Shown: piece after piece, positions 24,123 to 33,224 of the stretch
How positions within the stretch are numbered: position 1 is the stretch's first letter
Layout: every line of letters starts with the position of its first letter
Assembly (NCBI RefSeq): GCF_014204975.1
Contig: NZ_JACHMM010000001.1
Coordinates: 2,108,001 to 2,172,000 of the forward strand
Origin: Jiangella mangrovi
Lineage (GTDB): Bacteria > Actinomycetota > Actinomycetes > Jiangellales > Jiangellaceae
DNA length: 64,000 nt
Direction: 5' to 3'
Notes under the pieces: model-generated
Databases searched by the model: none
The model's input: only the letters and a program-made list of their open reading frames with translations
Told to the model about the DNA's origin: nothing
Program-made: the position numbers and the translations under genes

Positions 24123-27100
24123 TCAGACCGCGAGCTCGGCCCGGACGGCCTGGCTGGCGGCCGTCGAGACCAGCGTGTCCTTCTGGTCCTCGGTCAGCAG
24201 GCCGAGGCCGACGAACTCGTCGGCCGTCTTCGCGACCGTCGAGACGAACGCGCCGTGGTTCTTGAACGGCGCGTTGTCCCACACGACGTCGAGGAACGTC
24301 AGGCCGTCGGTGCCCGGCTGCGGGATGCCGGTGACCGGGACGTCGTACTTCGGCAGCCCGTCGTTCCGCTTCACGTTCGGCACACCGGAGTCGATGCTGC
24401 CGAAGACGATCTGCGGCTCGACGCGGCGGAAGTACGCCGAGTGCCGCTGGGTGTCGCCGACGTACCACGGACGCAGACCGAGGCCGTGCGTCTCGAACAG
24501 CTGGTCGCCCGCGGCGCTGCGGCCGGCCGACGTGATGGCCGTCCGCGAGTAGTCGCCGTCGAGCTTGAGGTCCTTGTACAGCGACAGCTGACGGTAGGTG
24601 CCGGCGGCACCCGGGCTGCCGAGGATCGGCATGAGGAGCGGGCCCCACATGATGGACTGGGTGTCCGGCCGGTCGATGGCCCGCTCGATCCGGATGCTGA
24701 ACGGCATCGAGATGTCGATGACGTCCCCGGGCCGCCAGGTGCGGCGGATCGTCGAGTAGGTGCCCGGCTCGGCCGACCGGATCGGTGCCGGACGGCCGTT
24801 GATCTGCACGGTGAACCCGCGCTCCACCCAGGCGGGGACCCGGAGGTTGAGGTCGAACAGGCCGCCGCCGCTCTGGATGGTGATCCGCGTGCTGTCCTGG
24901 CGCGGGAAGGCCGTCTCCTGCGAGACGACGAGACCCTTCTCGGCCCAGGTCAGCGTCGACGGCACGTACAGGTTGACCCAGAGGGCCGAACCGTCGGCGG
25001 ACCTCGCGTAGACGGACTCCTGGTACTTCGTGTGGATCTCCAGGCCCGTGCCGCCACAGCAGGTGCCGGTCTGGCTGTAGGACTTGCTCGCCCCCGGCGT
25101 CAGTGGCTGGAAGTAGGTCACCTGCGGGTTGCTGACGCTGGTCGTGTCACCGCGCGACCCGGCGAGCTGGTTGAACAGCGCGCGCTCGTAGTGGTCCATG
25201 TACGCCGCGTCCTGCGTGTGGAAGAACAGGTTGCGACCCAGCTTGGACACGTTGTAGACGGAGCAGGTCTCGGCGCCGCCCTGGGCGATCGCGTTGGCGA
25301 TGTTGTCCCGGTTCTGGAACATCTCGATGTTCGAGCTGAAGCCCGGGACGTCGCCGCCGGTGCCGCCGTGGCTGAACATCCGGTGCGGGACGATCCAGGT
25401 GAAGAAGTGCTTCGCCGCGTCGAAGTAGTCCTGCTCGCCGGACTGCTCGAAGATGCGCAGGTAACCGGTGAAGTTCGGCACATGCATGTTGACGTGCAGC
25501 CGGTTCGGCCGGCGCCGGCCGTAGTCCCTCGGGTTGGTCAGCACGAGGATGTCGCGGTCCTCGACGGCCGCGTCGAACAGCGACTCGCGGTTGTCGAAGA
25601 GCTTCGCGGTGTCGAGGTGCTGCTCGTCACCGGTCAGCGCGAAGATCTCCGGGAAGATCTCGTTGGCGCCGCCGAGCTCGCCGGCGATGTAGGTGTCCCA
25701 CATGTAGTTGAGGTCGCTGCGGGTGATCGGCCCCGTGTACTGCGGGTGGTTCTTGTCGCCGGTGGTGAGGGCCATGTGCGCCCAGTTCGCCATCTTGGTG
25801 ACGACGTCGAGCGCGGTCTGGTTGCCGGTCAGGTAGTACGCGTCCAGCAGGCCGCGCATGATCTTGTGCTGCGTGTACCATGGCGCCCAGACGTTGGTGT
25901 TGAGGTTGCCGCCGTAGACGGCGAAGCGCGGGGGCGCCAGGCGGATGACGGCGTCCTCCGGGATGGCGCCCACGTAGCCCGGGTAGACCGGCTTCCACAG
26001 CTCTTGGTCGTCCTCGTTGGGCACCGGCACGATGCCCGCGCCGCGGCCGTTCGGCGAGGAGTCCAGCAGCGTGGAGCCCTCGGTCTCGTCGCAGCGGTAC
26101 CAGGCGATGTTGCCGCCGCCAGTGGTGCCCGCCGGCGAGTCCTGCAGCGACTGGACCTCGGCCGCGCTCAGCGCCCGGTCGAAGATGTGGAACTCGTCGA
26201 TGGTCGCGTTGAGCATGGGGTCGCCGTACTGCGACCGGCCGATCCAGACGTTGCCCGGCGCGCCGAGGTTCGTCGGGTTCAGCGTGATGTTGGTGTTGGT
26301 GCCGGACACCGCGCCGTTGACGTAGAGCGTGCCGACGGTCCCGTTCAGGGTGACGGCCATGTGCACCCACTGGCCGGTCGGGATCTGCGACGTGCCGTTG
26401 ATCAGCTGCTCGCCGCTGCCGCCGCTGGTCGTGATGGCGAACCGGGGCAGGCCACCCGAGGCGCGAGCGGTCAGGAACATGTTGACGGTGGTGCCGGTGC
26501 CGAAGTCGAAGATCCGGCTCCAGCTCGTCGTTGAGGCGAGGTTGACCCAGGTCGCGATCGTGAAGTCGGTGAGCTGCGAGACCGCCTCCTGGGGCAGCCG
26601 CACGTGCTCGGCCGCGCTGCCGCCGTTGAGCCGCAGGCCGTTGCCGAACCGGCCCGGCACCCGGCCGATGACCGGCTCCTCGGGCTCTTCCGGCTCCTCC
26701 GGCTCCGCGGTCATGCGGGCGGTGATGGCCGCCTGGCACGCGGCGAGCTCGGTGACCATCCAGTCGAGCTTGGTCTTGAAGACCTGCTCGCCCTGGTCGG
26801 CGTAGGCCTGGGCGAGGGCGCTCATGTAGTGGCCGGCCCAGTGCCCGCTCAGCAGGCCGCCGTTCTCCCAGCCGCCCGGGTTCGACACCCCGGCCGGGTT
26901 CGGCCGGCCGGCCTGCTGGTTGAAGAGCACCAGGAAGCGGCGCTCGTCGTACGCCTGCAGAAACGCCTTCATGCGGTCGCGCTTCTCCTGCAGCAGACCG
27001 GTGCCCAGCTTGACCTCATGCAGCCAGAAGGGCCGGACGGGGGCGTTGCTGCCTGCACCGACGTAGGGGGCGGTGGCGGCGGTCGCGTCGGCGGCCGTGC

Positions 27101-27224
27101 CCGTGGTCTCCGCCGCTGCGGCAGCGGCACCCGGGATGGCCTGCGTGGTGGCGACCGCGGCCGCGCCGATCGCGGATGCGCGCACGAACGTACGGCGGCT
27201 CAGGCCTGGCTTCTCGATGGTCAT
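24123..27224 (-). CDS. Tat-exported GH127/GH146-type beta-L-arabinofuranosidase with inserted LamG domain
   Basis: This 1033-residue protein has a twin-arginine signal (SRRTFVRAS plus an alanine-rich segment). The catalytic domain is split. Residues about 60-165 carry the N-terminal part (VKLGTGLLQEKRDRM), and residues about 405 to the end resume at GYVGAIPEDAVIRL and WAPWYTQHKIMRGLLDAYYLTGN. Putative catalytic and Zn ligands are Glu652, Cys654 (AETCSVYN) and Cys722-Cys723 (TGTCCGGTG). Between them sit an EPEEPEEPEEP linker (about 171-181) and a LamG jelly-roll ending with an out-of-order AWYRCDETEGS strand. A regulon operator lies 63 bp upstream. It probably removes beta-L-arabinofuranose from extracellular glycans. 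Confidence 0.9.
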   Translation of the reverse strand: MTIEKPGLSRRTFVRASAIGAAAVATTQAIPGAAAAAAETTGTAADATAATAPYVGAGSNAPVRPFWLHEVKLGTGLLQEKRDRMKAFLQAYDERRFLVLFNQQAGRPNPAGVSNPGGWENGGLLSGHWAGHYMSALAQAYADQGEQVFKTKLDWMVTELAACQAAITARMTAEPEEPEEPEEPVIGRVPGRFGNGLRLNGGSAAEHVRLPQEAVSQLTDFTIATWVNLASTTSWSRIFDFGTGTTVNMFLTARASGGLPRFAITTSGGSGEQLINGTSQIPTGQWVHMAVTLNGTVGTLYVNGAVSGTNTNITLNPTNLGAPGNVWIGRSQYGDPMLNATIDEFHIFDRALSAAEVQSLQDSPAGTTGGGNIAWYRCDETEGSTLLDSSPNGRGAGIVPVPNEDDQELWKPVYPGYVGAIPEDAVIRLAPPRFAVYGGNLNTNVWAPWYTQHKIMRGLLDAYYLTGNQTALDVVTKMANWAHMALTTGDKNHPQYTGPITRSDLNYMWDTYIAGELGGANEIFPEIFALTGDEQHLDTAKLFDNRESLFDAAVEDRDILVLTNPRDYGRRRPNRLHVNMHVPNFTGYLRIFEQSGEQDYFDAAKHFFTWIVPHRMFSHGGTGGDVPGFSSNIEMFQNRDNIANAIAQGGAETCSVYNVSKLGRNLFFHTQDAAYMDHYERALFNQLAGSRGDTTSVSNPQVTYFQPLTPGASKSYSQTGTCCGGTGLEIHTKYQESVYARSADGSALWVNLYVPSTLTWAEKGLVVSQETAFPRQDSTRITIQSGGGLFDLNLRVPAWVERGFTVQINGRPAPIRSAEPGTYSTIRRTWRPGDVIDISMPFSIRIERAIDRPDTQSIMWGPLLMPILGSPGAAGTYRQLSLYKDLKLDGDYSRTAITSAGRSAAGDQLFETHGLGLRPWYVGDTQRHSAYFRRVEPQIVFGSIDSGVPNVKRNDGLPKYDVPVTGIPQPGTDGLTFLDVVWDNAPFKNHGAFVSTVAKTADEFVGLGLLTEDQKDTLVSTAASQAVRAELAV

Positions 27225-27286
27225 GCTTCGTTCCCTTCATTGCGAGCTCGGCACTGCGGGTGGTCGTGACGACCCTGATGGCTGCG

Positions 27287-27300
27287 TGTTAGCGGTAACA
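27287..27300. promoter_or_regulatory. LacI-type operator, site 5
   Basis: TGTTAGCGGTAACA is a 14-bp palindrome (arms TGTTA/TAACA) 63 bp upstream of the ATG at 27224. It deviates most from the other sites by having TGTTA on both halves. Confidence 0.72.
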
Positions 27301-27488
27301 ATGACCGCCGGTCGTCTCCCCTCCTCTTGCACCGTTGCCCGGGTGCGGCGGGCTGTGTGGTCTTACGGCCGGTGAGCGTCAGAGCTGACGACCCAGACTG
27401 GGTCCGGCGAGTCCGAAAGTACTATGCCACATTTGACACGAAAAGTGGTGGGCCTCACAAGGGGTATCGGCCCACGGTTTGCCCCTGC
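27301..27488. other. intergenic region between araA and the Tat-exported enzyme gene
   Basis: No credible gene is seen here. The stretch 27410-27460 is clearly richer in A+T than its surroundings and may hold the promoter for the leftward gene starting at 27224, but no convincing -35/-10 pair could be fixed. The araA terminator follows at 27489-27525. Confidence 0.5.
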
Positions 27489-27525
27489 GGGGCCGCCCGC
27501 CGTCAGCGCGGCGACGAGCGGCCCC
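27489..27525 (-). terminator. terminator hairpin after araA
   Basis: GGGGCCGC (27489-27496) pairs with GCGGCCCC (27518-27525), with an inner CGCCG/CGGCG stem. It begins 9 bp beyond the araA stop codon on the minus strand and ends the araB-araD-araA operon. Confidence 0.7.
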
Positions 27526-27534
27526 AGCGGTCGA

Positions 27535-29043
27535 TCAGAAGCCCTGGGCCAGCCGGTGGTAGGCCTGGTTCCAGCGCAGCTCGTTGCGGAACTGACGGGC
27601 CGTCGTGTCGGCGTCGATGACCAGCAGCTCGGTGCGGACCATGTCGGCGAAAAGGGACAGCACGTCCGAGCCGATCGCCTGCGACAGGACGGTGTGGTGC
27701 GGGCCGCCGGCGGTCAGCCAGGCCTCCGCTGACGTCGACAGGCTCGGCCGAGGCTTCCAGACGGCGCGCGCCACCGGCAGGTTCGGCAGCGGCTCGTCCG
27801 GCGGCACGACGTCGATCTCGTTGGCGACCAGCCGGAACCGGTCGCCGACGTCGGCCAGCCCGACCACGACGGCCGGGCCGGGGGCGGCGTCGAACACCAG
27901 CCGGACCGGGTCCTCGCGGTTGCCGATGCCCAGCGGATGGATCTCGCACGACGGCGTCGCCCCGGCGATGGACGGGCAGACCTCGAGCATGTGCGCCCCG
28001 AGGATCTTCGGCTCGCCCGGCCCGAAGTGGTACGTGTAGTCCTCCATGAACGACGTGCCGCCCGGCAGCCCGGCGGCCATGGTCTTGAGCGTCCGGACCA
28101 TGACCGACGTCTTCCAGTCGCCCTCGCCGCCGAAGCCGTAGCCGTCGGCCATGAGCCGCTGGACCGCGAGGCCGGGGAGCTGGCGCAGCCCGCCGAGGTC
28201 CTCGAAGTTCGTGGTGAAGGCCCGGAACCCGCCCTGCGTCAGGAACGAGCGCAGGCCGGCCTCGATGCGCGCGGCGTAGCGCAGCGACTCGTGCCGGTCG
28301 CCGTCTTTGCGCAGCTCCGGCGCGAGGGCGTAGGTGTCCTCGTACTCGGCGGCCAGCGCGTCGACCTCGGCGTCGCTGGCGTCGTCGACCACCGCCACGA
28401 GGTCGTTGACGCCGTAGGTGTTGACGGAGACGCCGAGGCGCAGCTGCGCCTCGACCTTGTCGCCCTCGGTGACGGCGACGTCGCGCATGTTGTCGCCGAA
28501 GCGTGCGAGCTTCAGCTGGTGCACCTCGGTGTAGCCGATGGCGGCGCGCACCCAGTCGGCCACGCGGCTCACCACGCCGGGGTCGCTGACGTGGCCGGCG
28601 ACGGTCGAGCGGGCGACACCGAGCCGGGCCTGGATGTAGCCGAACTCGCGGTCGCCGTGCGCGGCCTGGTTGAGGTTCATGAAGTCCATGTCGAGCTCGG
28701 CCCACGGCAGCGACCGGTTCGCCTGCGTGTGCAGGTGCAGCAGCGGCGTGCGCAGCGCGTCGAGGCCGGCGATCCACATCTTCGCCGGCGAGAACGTGTG
28801 CATCCAGGCGATCAGCCCGACGCAGGAGTCGTCCGCGTTGGCCTCGAGCGCGACGCGGCGGATCGCGTCGGCCGAGGTGAGCACCGGCTTCCACACCACG
28901 CGCACTGGGATGTCGCCGGCCTCGTCGAGGGCGCGGGCGACCTCCTGAGACTGCTCGGCCACCTGTCGCAGCGTGTCCTCGCCGTACAGCCCCTGACTAC
29001 CGGTCAGGAACCAGACTTCGCGCTGACCGAACACGTCGTCCAT
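27535..29043 (-). CDS. araA: L-arabinose isomerase
   Basis: This 502-residue cytosolic enzyme interconverts L-arabinose and L-ribulose using Mn2+. It begins [25 protein letters not shown], a hallmark of AraA, and has [18 protein letters not shown], the metal and substrate region [15 protein letters not shown] and the [16 protein letters not shown] block. Two ATGs lie in frame. The ATG at 29043 is chosen because GAGGAG lies six bases before it, whereas the ATG at 29049 directly abuts that sequence. It is the third gene of araB-araD-araA, 28 bp after araD, and is expected to be controlled by the operator at the araB start. Confidence 0.97.
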   Translation of the reverse strand: MDDVFGQREVWFLTGSQGLYGEDTLRQVAEQSQEVARALDEAGDIPVRVVWKPVLTSADAIRRVALEANADDSCVGLIAWMHTFSPAKMWIAGLDALRTPLLHLHTQANRSLPWAELDMDFMNLNQAAHGDREFGYIQARLGVARSTVAGHVSDPGVVSRVADWVRAAIGYTEVHQLKLARFGDNMRDVAVTEGDKVEAQLRLGVSVNTYGVNDLVAVVDDASDAEVDALAAEYEDTYALAPELRKDGDRHESLRYAARIEAGLRSFLTQGGFRAFTTNFEDLGGLRQLPGLAVQRLMADGYGFGGEGDWKTSVMVRTLKTMAAGLPGGTSFMEDYTYHFGPGEPKILGAHMLEVCPSIAGATPSCEIHPLGIGNREDPVRLVFDAAPGPAVVVGLADVGDRFRLVANEIDVVPPDEPLPNLPVARAVWKPRPSLSTSAEAWLTAGGPHHTVLSQAIGSDVLSLFADMVRTELLVIDADTTARQFRNELRWNQAYHRLAQGF

Positions 29044-29071
29044 CGTCATCTCCTCGTGGGGGGTCGCCGGG

Positions 29072-29728
29072 TCACTGCCCGTAGACGTTCTGGTACCGGT
29101 CGTACAGCCGGTCGATGTCCTCGGCCGGGATCGGCAGAGGTTCGCCGAGCTGCCGGGCGATGTGCACCGTCCTGGCCACGTCCTCGCACATCACGGCCGC
29201 CTTGACGGCCGCGCGGGCGTCCTTGCCGATGGTGAAGACGCCGTGATTCTGCATGAGCACCGCGGGCGAGCGGTGCCCCGTCAGGGTCTCGACGATGCCG
29301 CGGCCGATGGAGTCGTCGCCGATGAGGGCGAACGGGCCGACCGGGATCTCGCCGCCGAACTCGTCGGCCATGGCCGTCAGGACGCACGGGATCGGCTCGG
29401 CCCGCGCCGCCCACGCCGTCGCGTAGGTCGAGTGCGTGTGCACCTGACCGCCGACCTCCGGCAGGTTCCGGTAGACGTAGGCGTGCGCGTCGGTGTCGCT
29501 CGACGACGACAGCTCGCCGTCGACGAGCTTGCCGTCGAGGTCGCAGACGACGATCGCCTCCGGTGTGAGCTCGTCGTAGCTCACACCGGACGCCTTGATG
29601 ACGAACAGGTCCTCGCCCGGCACCCGGCCGGACACGTTGCCCGAGGTCCAGGTGACCAGCTGGTTGCGGGTCAGCTCCGCGTGCAGGTCGCAGACCTTGC
29701 GGCGCAGCTCCGCGAACGCGAGCGTCAT
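29072..29728 (-). CDS. araD: L-ribulose-5-phosphate 4-epimerase
   Basis: This 218-residue class II aldolase-fold enzyme converts L-ribulose 5-phosphate to D-xylulose 5-phosphate. Characteristic segments are [15 protein letters not shown] (phosphate binding), [10 protein letters not shown], the Zn-binding [13 protein letters not shown] and the later [13 protein letters not shown]. The ATG at 29728 overlaps the araB stop (ATGA). The same frame stays open through araB, but the family N-terminus ([15 protein letters not shown]) fixes the start. It acts after AraA and AraB. Confidence 0.96.
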   Translation of the reverse strand: MTLAFAELRRKVCDLHAELTRNQLVTWTSGNVSGRVPGEDLFVIKASGVSYDELTPEAIVVCDLDGKLVDGELSSSSDTDAHAYVYRNLPEVGGQVHTHSTYATAWAARAEPIPCVLTAMADEFGGEIPVGPFALIGDDSIGRGIVETLTGHRSPAVLMQNHGVFTIGKDARAAVKAAVMCEDVARTVHIARQLGEPLPIPAEDIDRLYDRYQNVYGQ

Positions 29729-31395
29729 CGGGCCACCGCCGCGCGCTTGATCGCCCGGAGCCGGTGCATGACGTCGTTGCCGCCGCGGCCGAAGTAGTCG
29801 TGCAGCGTCACGTACTCGGCGTAGAGCGCGTCGTAGGCCTTCGCGCGGTCGGGGTCGGGCTGGAAGACCCCGCGCTCGACGTTGCCCATGGCGGCCGCGC
29901 CGGCCCGGACGTCGGGGTAGGCGCCCGCCGCGACCGCGGCGTGGATGGCCGAGCCGAGCGCCGGGCCCTGCTCGGAGCCGATGACGCTGAGCGCCAGCCC
30001 GGTGACGTCGGCGTAGATCTGCATGATCAGCCGGTTCTTCAGCAGCCCGCCGGCGATGATCAGCTCGGTCACCTCGACGCCGGAGGCGTTGAACGTGTCG
30101 ATGATGGTGCGGGTGCCGAACGCCGTCGCCTCGATGAGCGCGCGGTAGACGTCCTCGGGCTTCGTGGCCAGCGTCTGGCCGACGACCACGCCGGACAGCT
30201 CGTGGTCGACCAGCACCGAGCGGTTGCCGCTCTGCCAGTCCAGCGCGATCAGCCCGTGCTCGCCGACCTGCTGCGCCGCCGCCAGCTCGGTGAGGTAGTC
30301 GTGGACGCTCTGGCCGCGCTGGGCGGCCTCGGCGGCGTAGCTCGCGGGGACGGAGCTGTCGACGAACCAGCCGAAGATGTCGCCGACGCCGCTCTGCCCG
30401 GCCTCGTAGCCCTGCAGCCCGGCGATGATGCCGCCGTCGACGACGCCACACATGCCCGGCACCTCGCGCAGCACGTCGCCGTTCATGACGTGGCAGGTCG
30501 ACGTGCCCATGATCGCGACCATCTGGCCCGGCTCGACCGCCTGGGCGGCCGGCGCCGTCACGTGCGCGTCGACGTTGCCGACGGCGACGGCGATGCCCTC
30601 GGGCAGCCCGGTCCACTGCGCGGCCTGCGCCGTCAGCCCGCCGGCGCGGTCGCCGAGCTGGCCGATGGGCTGGTCCAGCTTGTCCTCGACGAACCCGGCG
30701 AACTCCGGGTTCAGCGCGGCCAGGAACTCGCGCGACGGGTAGCCGCCGTCCTGACGGATGCCCTTGTAGCCGGCGGTGCAGGCGTTGCGGACATAGGTGC
30801 CGCAGAGCTGCCAGACGATCCAGTCGGCGGCCTCGACCCAGCGCTCGGTGGCCGCGTAGACCTCCGGGTCTTCCTCGAGCAGCTGCAGGCCCTTGGCGAA
30901 CTCCCACTCCGAGGAGATCAGCCCGCCGTAGCGCGGCAGCCAGGACTCGCCGCGCTCGGCCGCCAGCGTGTTGATGCGGTCGGCGTGCGACTGGGCGGCG
31001 TGGTGCTTCCACAGCTTGATGTAGGCGTGCTTGCGACCGGCGAACTGCGGTAGCTCGTTCAGCGGCGTGCCGTCGGCCAGCGTCGGGACCATGGTGCAGG
31101 CGGTGAAGTCGGTGGCGATGCCGATGACGTTCGCCGGGTCGACGCCGGCCTCGGCCACGGCCTGCGGGACCGCCGTCTTCAGCACGTCGATGTAGTCCGA
31201 CGGGACCTGCAGCGCCCAGTCCGGTGGCAGCCGCTCGCCGGTGCCGGGCAGCTCGCGGTCGACGACGCCGTGTGTGTACGCGTGGACGGCGCTGCCGAGC
31301 TCCGCGCCGTCGGAGACGCGGACCACCACGGCCCGTCCGGACAGCGTTCCGTAGTCGACGCCGACGACCACCGCGTCGCCGTTGTTATCGCTCAC
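29725..31395 (-). CDS. araB: ribulokinase
   Basis: This 556-residue FGGY-family kinase phosphorylates L-ribulose with ATP. It begins with VVGVDYGTLSGRAVVVRVSDG, contains DYIDVLKTAVPQAV and IGIATDFTACTMVP typical of AraB, and has the C-terminal IIAGGLLKNRLIMQIYADV with the GGLLKN nucleotide motif. The GTG at 31395 follows GAGGAGA six bases upstream. Its first four codons are inside the operator TGTGAGCGATAACA, so repressor binding would overlap the translation start. It is first in the araB-araD-araA operon. Confidence 0.97.
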   Translation of the reverse strand: MSDNNGDAVVVGVDYGTLSGRAVVVRVSDGAELGSAVHAYTHGVVDRELPGTGERLPPDWALQVPSDYIDVLKTAVPQAVAEAGVDPANVIGIATDFTACTMVPTLADGTPLNELPQFAGRKHAYIKLWKHHAAQSHADRINTLAAERGESWLPRYGGLISSEWEFAKGLQLLEEDPEVYAATERWVEAADWIVWQLCGTYVRNACTAGYKGIRQDGGYPSREFLAALNPEFAGFVEDKLDQPIGQLGDRAGGLTAQAAQWTGLPEGIAVAVGNVDAHVTAPAAQAVEPGQMVAIMGTSTCHVMNGDVLREVPGMCGVVDGGIIAGLQGYEAGQSGVGDIFGWFVDSSVPASYAAEAAQRGQSVHDYLTELAAAQQVGEHGLIALDWQSGNRSVLVDHELSGVVVGQTLATKPEDVYRALIEATAFGTRTIIDTFNASGVEVTELIIAGGLLKNRLIMQIYADVTGLALSVIGSEQGPALGSAIHAAVAAGAYPDVRAGAAAMGNVERGVFQPDPDRAKAYDALYAEYVTLHDYFGRGGNDVMHRLRAIKRAAVAR

Positions 31396-31396
31396 A
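31383..31396. promoter_or_regulatory. LacI-type operator, site 6, overlapping the araB start codon
   Basis: TGTTATCGCTCACA (minus strand TGTGAGCGATAACA) covers the base before the GTG and codons 1-4 and part of 5 of araB. A repressor bound here would lie downstream of any promoter and could act as a transcription roadblock. Confidence 0.75.
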
Positions 31397-31450
31397 ATGT
31401 CTCCTCGGGGCGGTTCTTTCCGATGCTGCGCATTATCGTCCGGTCGGGTC

Positions 31451-32488
31451 TCAGGCGGTGGCCGCAGGGGCCGTCGTGCTGCTGCGGATGACGAGTGCCG
31501 GCGGGACGACGATGCGCTCCGCCTCCGTCCGGGGGCCGGTGTCGATGAGGTCGAGCAGCAGCGCGATGCTCTTGTGACCCACCTCGGCGAAGTCCTGGCG
31601 CACCGTGGTCAGGGGCGGCGTGAGGAACTCCGACTCCGGGATGTCGTCGAAGCCGACGATGCTGACGTCGTGCGGCACCCTGACGCCGGCCTCGTGCAGC
31701 GCACGCAGCAGGCCGAGCGCCATCTGGTCGTTGGCGACGAAGACCGCGGTGGCGCGGCCGGCCCGGGCCTCGGCGGCGATGTGCCGGCCCGCCTCGTAGC
31801 CCGAGCGCGGGCTCCAGTCGCCCTCGACGACCGGCGGGACCTCGGCCCCGGCGGACTCAAGCGCAGCCCGCCAGCCGTCACGGCGGCCCTCGGCCTCGAG
31901 CCAGTCGACCGGCCCGGCGACGTGCCAGACGGTGCGGTGCCCGAGGTCGAGCAGGTGCTGTGTGGCCAGCTCGGCGCCGTGCATCTGGTCGACGGCGACG
32001 ACGGGCATGCCGCCGGCCTCGCCGCCCTCGACCGCGACCACGGGGACGGTGCCCTCGAGCGCGGAGACGGCGGCCGCGGCCTCGACCTGCGGCGCGATGG
32101 CGATCAGCCCGTCGACCGCCTGTGCGGCGAGGTAGTCCAGAGCCTCGCCGACGGTCTTGCGGTTGATGGTCTTGAGGCTGACGATGCTGATGAAGTAGCC
32201 GGCGTCGCGGGCGGCCTGTTCGAGCCCGAACAGCGTGCTGGCCGGCCCGTACAGCGTGGTGTCGAACGCGACGACGCCGAGGGTGTTGGTGCGCCGGGTC
32301 ACCAGCGCGCGGGCCGACAGGTTGCGCCGGTACCCGAGCTCCTGGATGGCGGCGAGGACGCGGTCGCGGGTGGTCGGGCGGACGTTGGGGTGGTGGTTGA
32401 GGACGCGGGACACCGTCTGGTGCGAGACGCCCGCGATCCGCGCGACGTCGGCCATGACCGGGCTCCGGCCGGCCGTCCCATGCGTCAT
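31451..32488 (-). CDS. LacI-family regulator, probable arabinose repressor
   Basis: This 345-residue repressor has an N-terminal HTH (MADVARIAGVSHQTVSRVLNHHPNV) followed by the LSARAL hinge and an effector domain with DGLIAIAPQ and FVANDQMALGLLRAL. The ATG at 32488 is preferred over the GTG at 32494 because AGAAGG then has about seven bases of spacing. It lies directly upstream of araB with a 56-bp gap and has an operator 33 bp before its own start, so autoregulation and control of the seven-site regulon are likely. The inducer is probably arabinose or an arabinoside. AraR would be a functional name, but identity is inferred. Confidence 0.92.
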   Translation of the reverse strand: MTHGTAGRSPVMADVARIAGVSHQTVSRVLNHHPNVRPTTRDRVLAAIQELGYRRNLSARALVTRRTNTLGVVAFDTTLYGPASTLFGLEQAARDAGYFISIVSLKTINRKTVGEALDYLAAQAVDGLIAIAPQVEAAAAVSALEGTVPVVAVEGGEAGGMPVVAVDQMHGAELATQHLLDLGHRTVWHVAGPVDWLEAEGRRDGWRAALESAGAEVPPVVEGDWSPRSGYEAGRHIAAEARAGRATAVFVANDQMALGLLRALHEAGVRVPHDVSIVGFDDIPESEFLTPPLTTVRQDFAEVGHKSIALLLDLIDTGPRTEAERIVVPPALVIRSSTTAPAATA

Positions 32489-32520
32489 ACCCACCCCTTC
32501 TCACCTTGTCGGCAGCGTGC

Positions 32521-32534
32521 TGTGAACGCTAACA
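32521..32534. promoter_or_regulatory. LacI-type operator, site 7
   Basis: TGTGAACGCTAACA lies 33 bp upstream of the LacI gene start and suggests autoregulation. It differs from site 1 at one base. Confidence 0.72.
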
Positions 32535-32551
32535 AATCCACCCGTTCCGCG

Positions 32552-33193
32552 CTAGACGAGCAGACCGGCGACGACGGTGTGCGCTGCGGCCCGGGCACGC
32601 TCGGCGCCGAGCTCGGCCACGACCGCGCGCAGGTGCTCGGCGGCCAGCGGCGCGAGGACGGCGTGCGCCAGCGCCTCCGCGTCGCCGCCGGGTGCGGCGG
32701 CCGTGAGCAGCAGCGCGACGTGCCGATGCCAGAACCGGTACGCCCCGATCCGGTAGCGCGCGCCCGGCGAGGCCGTCTCGGACATCCGCAGCAGGTCGAG
32801 ATGGGCCAGCGCGTAGTCGAGGTAGGCGTCCACGAAGGCGGCCAGGCGGTCACCGGGGCTGACGCCGTCGTCGCTCAGGGGGCCGGGGCCGAGCGGCGCC
32901 GGGCCGGACAGGATCGCCTCCTGGAGTTCGCGCTCCCGCTCGTCCAGCAGGGCGACCGCCAGCCCGGCCTTGTCGCCGAACCGGCGGAACACCGTGCCCT
33001 TGCCCACGCCGGCGGCGGCCGCGACGGCGTCCATCGTCACGCCGTCGACGCCCTGGGCCGCGAAGAGCCGGGCGGCCGCGTCGAGCACGGCGACCCGGTT
33101 GCGGGCGGCGTCGGCCCGCTCGTGCGGTGGCGTGGAGCGCAGCTCGACCAGCGCGGAATAAGCGGACCGTGGTCCGGTCTTATCACTGGACAC
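32552..33193 (-). CDS. TetR-family regulator
   Basis: This repressor of about 213 residues has the N-terminal TetR HTH (VLDAAARLFAAQGVDGVTMDAVAAAAGVGKGTVFRRFGDKAGL, about 35-80) and an alpha-helical ligand domain. The GTG at 33193 is the most credible start, but no good ribosome-binding sequence precedes it, so translation may be leaderless or the start may differ. It is divergent from the azoreductase gene. Two 12-bp palindromes cover the divergent region and its own first codons. It probably represses the azoreductase and responds to a quinone or other electrophile. Confidence 0.88.
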   Translation of the reverse strand: MSSDKTGPRSAYSALVELRSTPPHERADAARNRVAVLDAAARLFAAQGVDGVTMDAVAAAAGVGKGTVFRRFGDKAGLAVALLDERERELQEAILSGPAPLGPGPLSDDGVSPGDRLAAFVDAYLDYALAHLDLLRMSETASPGARYRIGAYRFWHRHVALLLTAAAPGGDAEALAHAVLAPLAAEHLRAVVAELGAERARAAAHTVVAGLLV

Positions 33194-33210
33194 GAACCGG
33201 ACTGTAGTCC
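33164..33210. promoter_or_regulatory. pair of TetR operator-like palindromes
   Basis: GGACCGTGGTCC (33164-33175) and GGACTGTAGTCC (33199-33210) share the pattern GGACY-GT-RGTCC, with centres 35 bp apart. One lies inside the first TetR codons and the other just upstream of the azoreductase ribosome-binding site. Confidence 0.7.
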
Positions 33211-33224
33211 AGAAAGGACCGCCC

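Noticed and set aside
23253..26534. A 1093-codon plus-strand open frame opposite the P450 and GH127/146-type genes
   Set aside because: It is an antisense shadow; the minus strand carries clear heme-loop and catalytic motifs.
26671..26712. EPEEP repeats read as a possible tandem DNA repeat or CRISPR-like unit
   Set aside because: It is a short in-frame acidic linker inside a coding region, with no spacers.
27411..27455. TTGACA at 27433 as a rightward promoter
   Set aside because: No -10 element at suitable spacing and no rightward gene follows.
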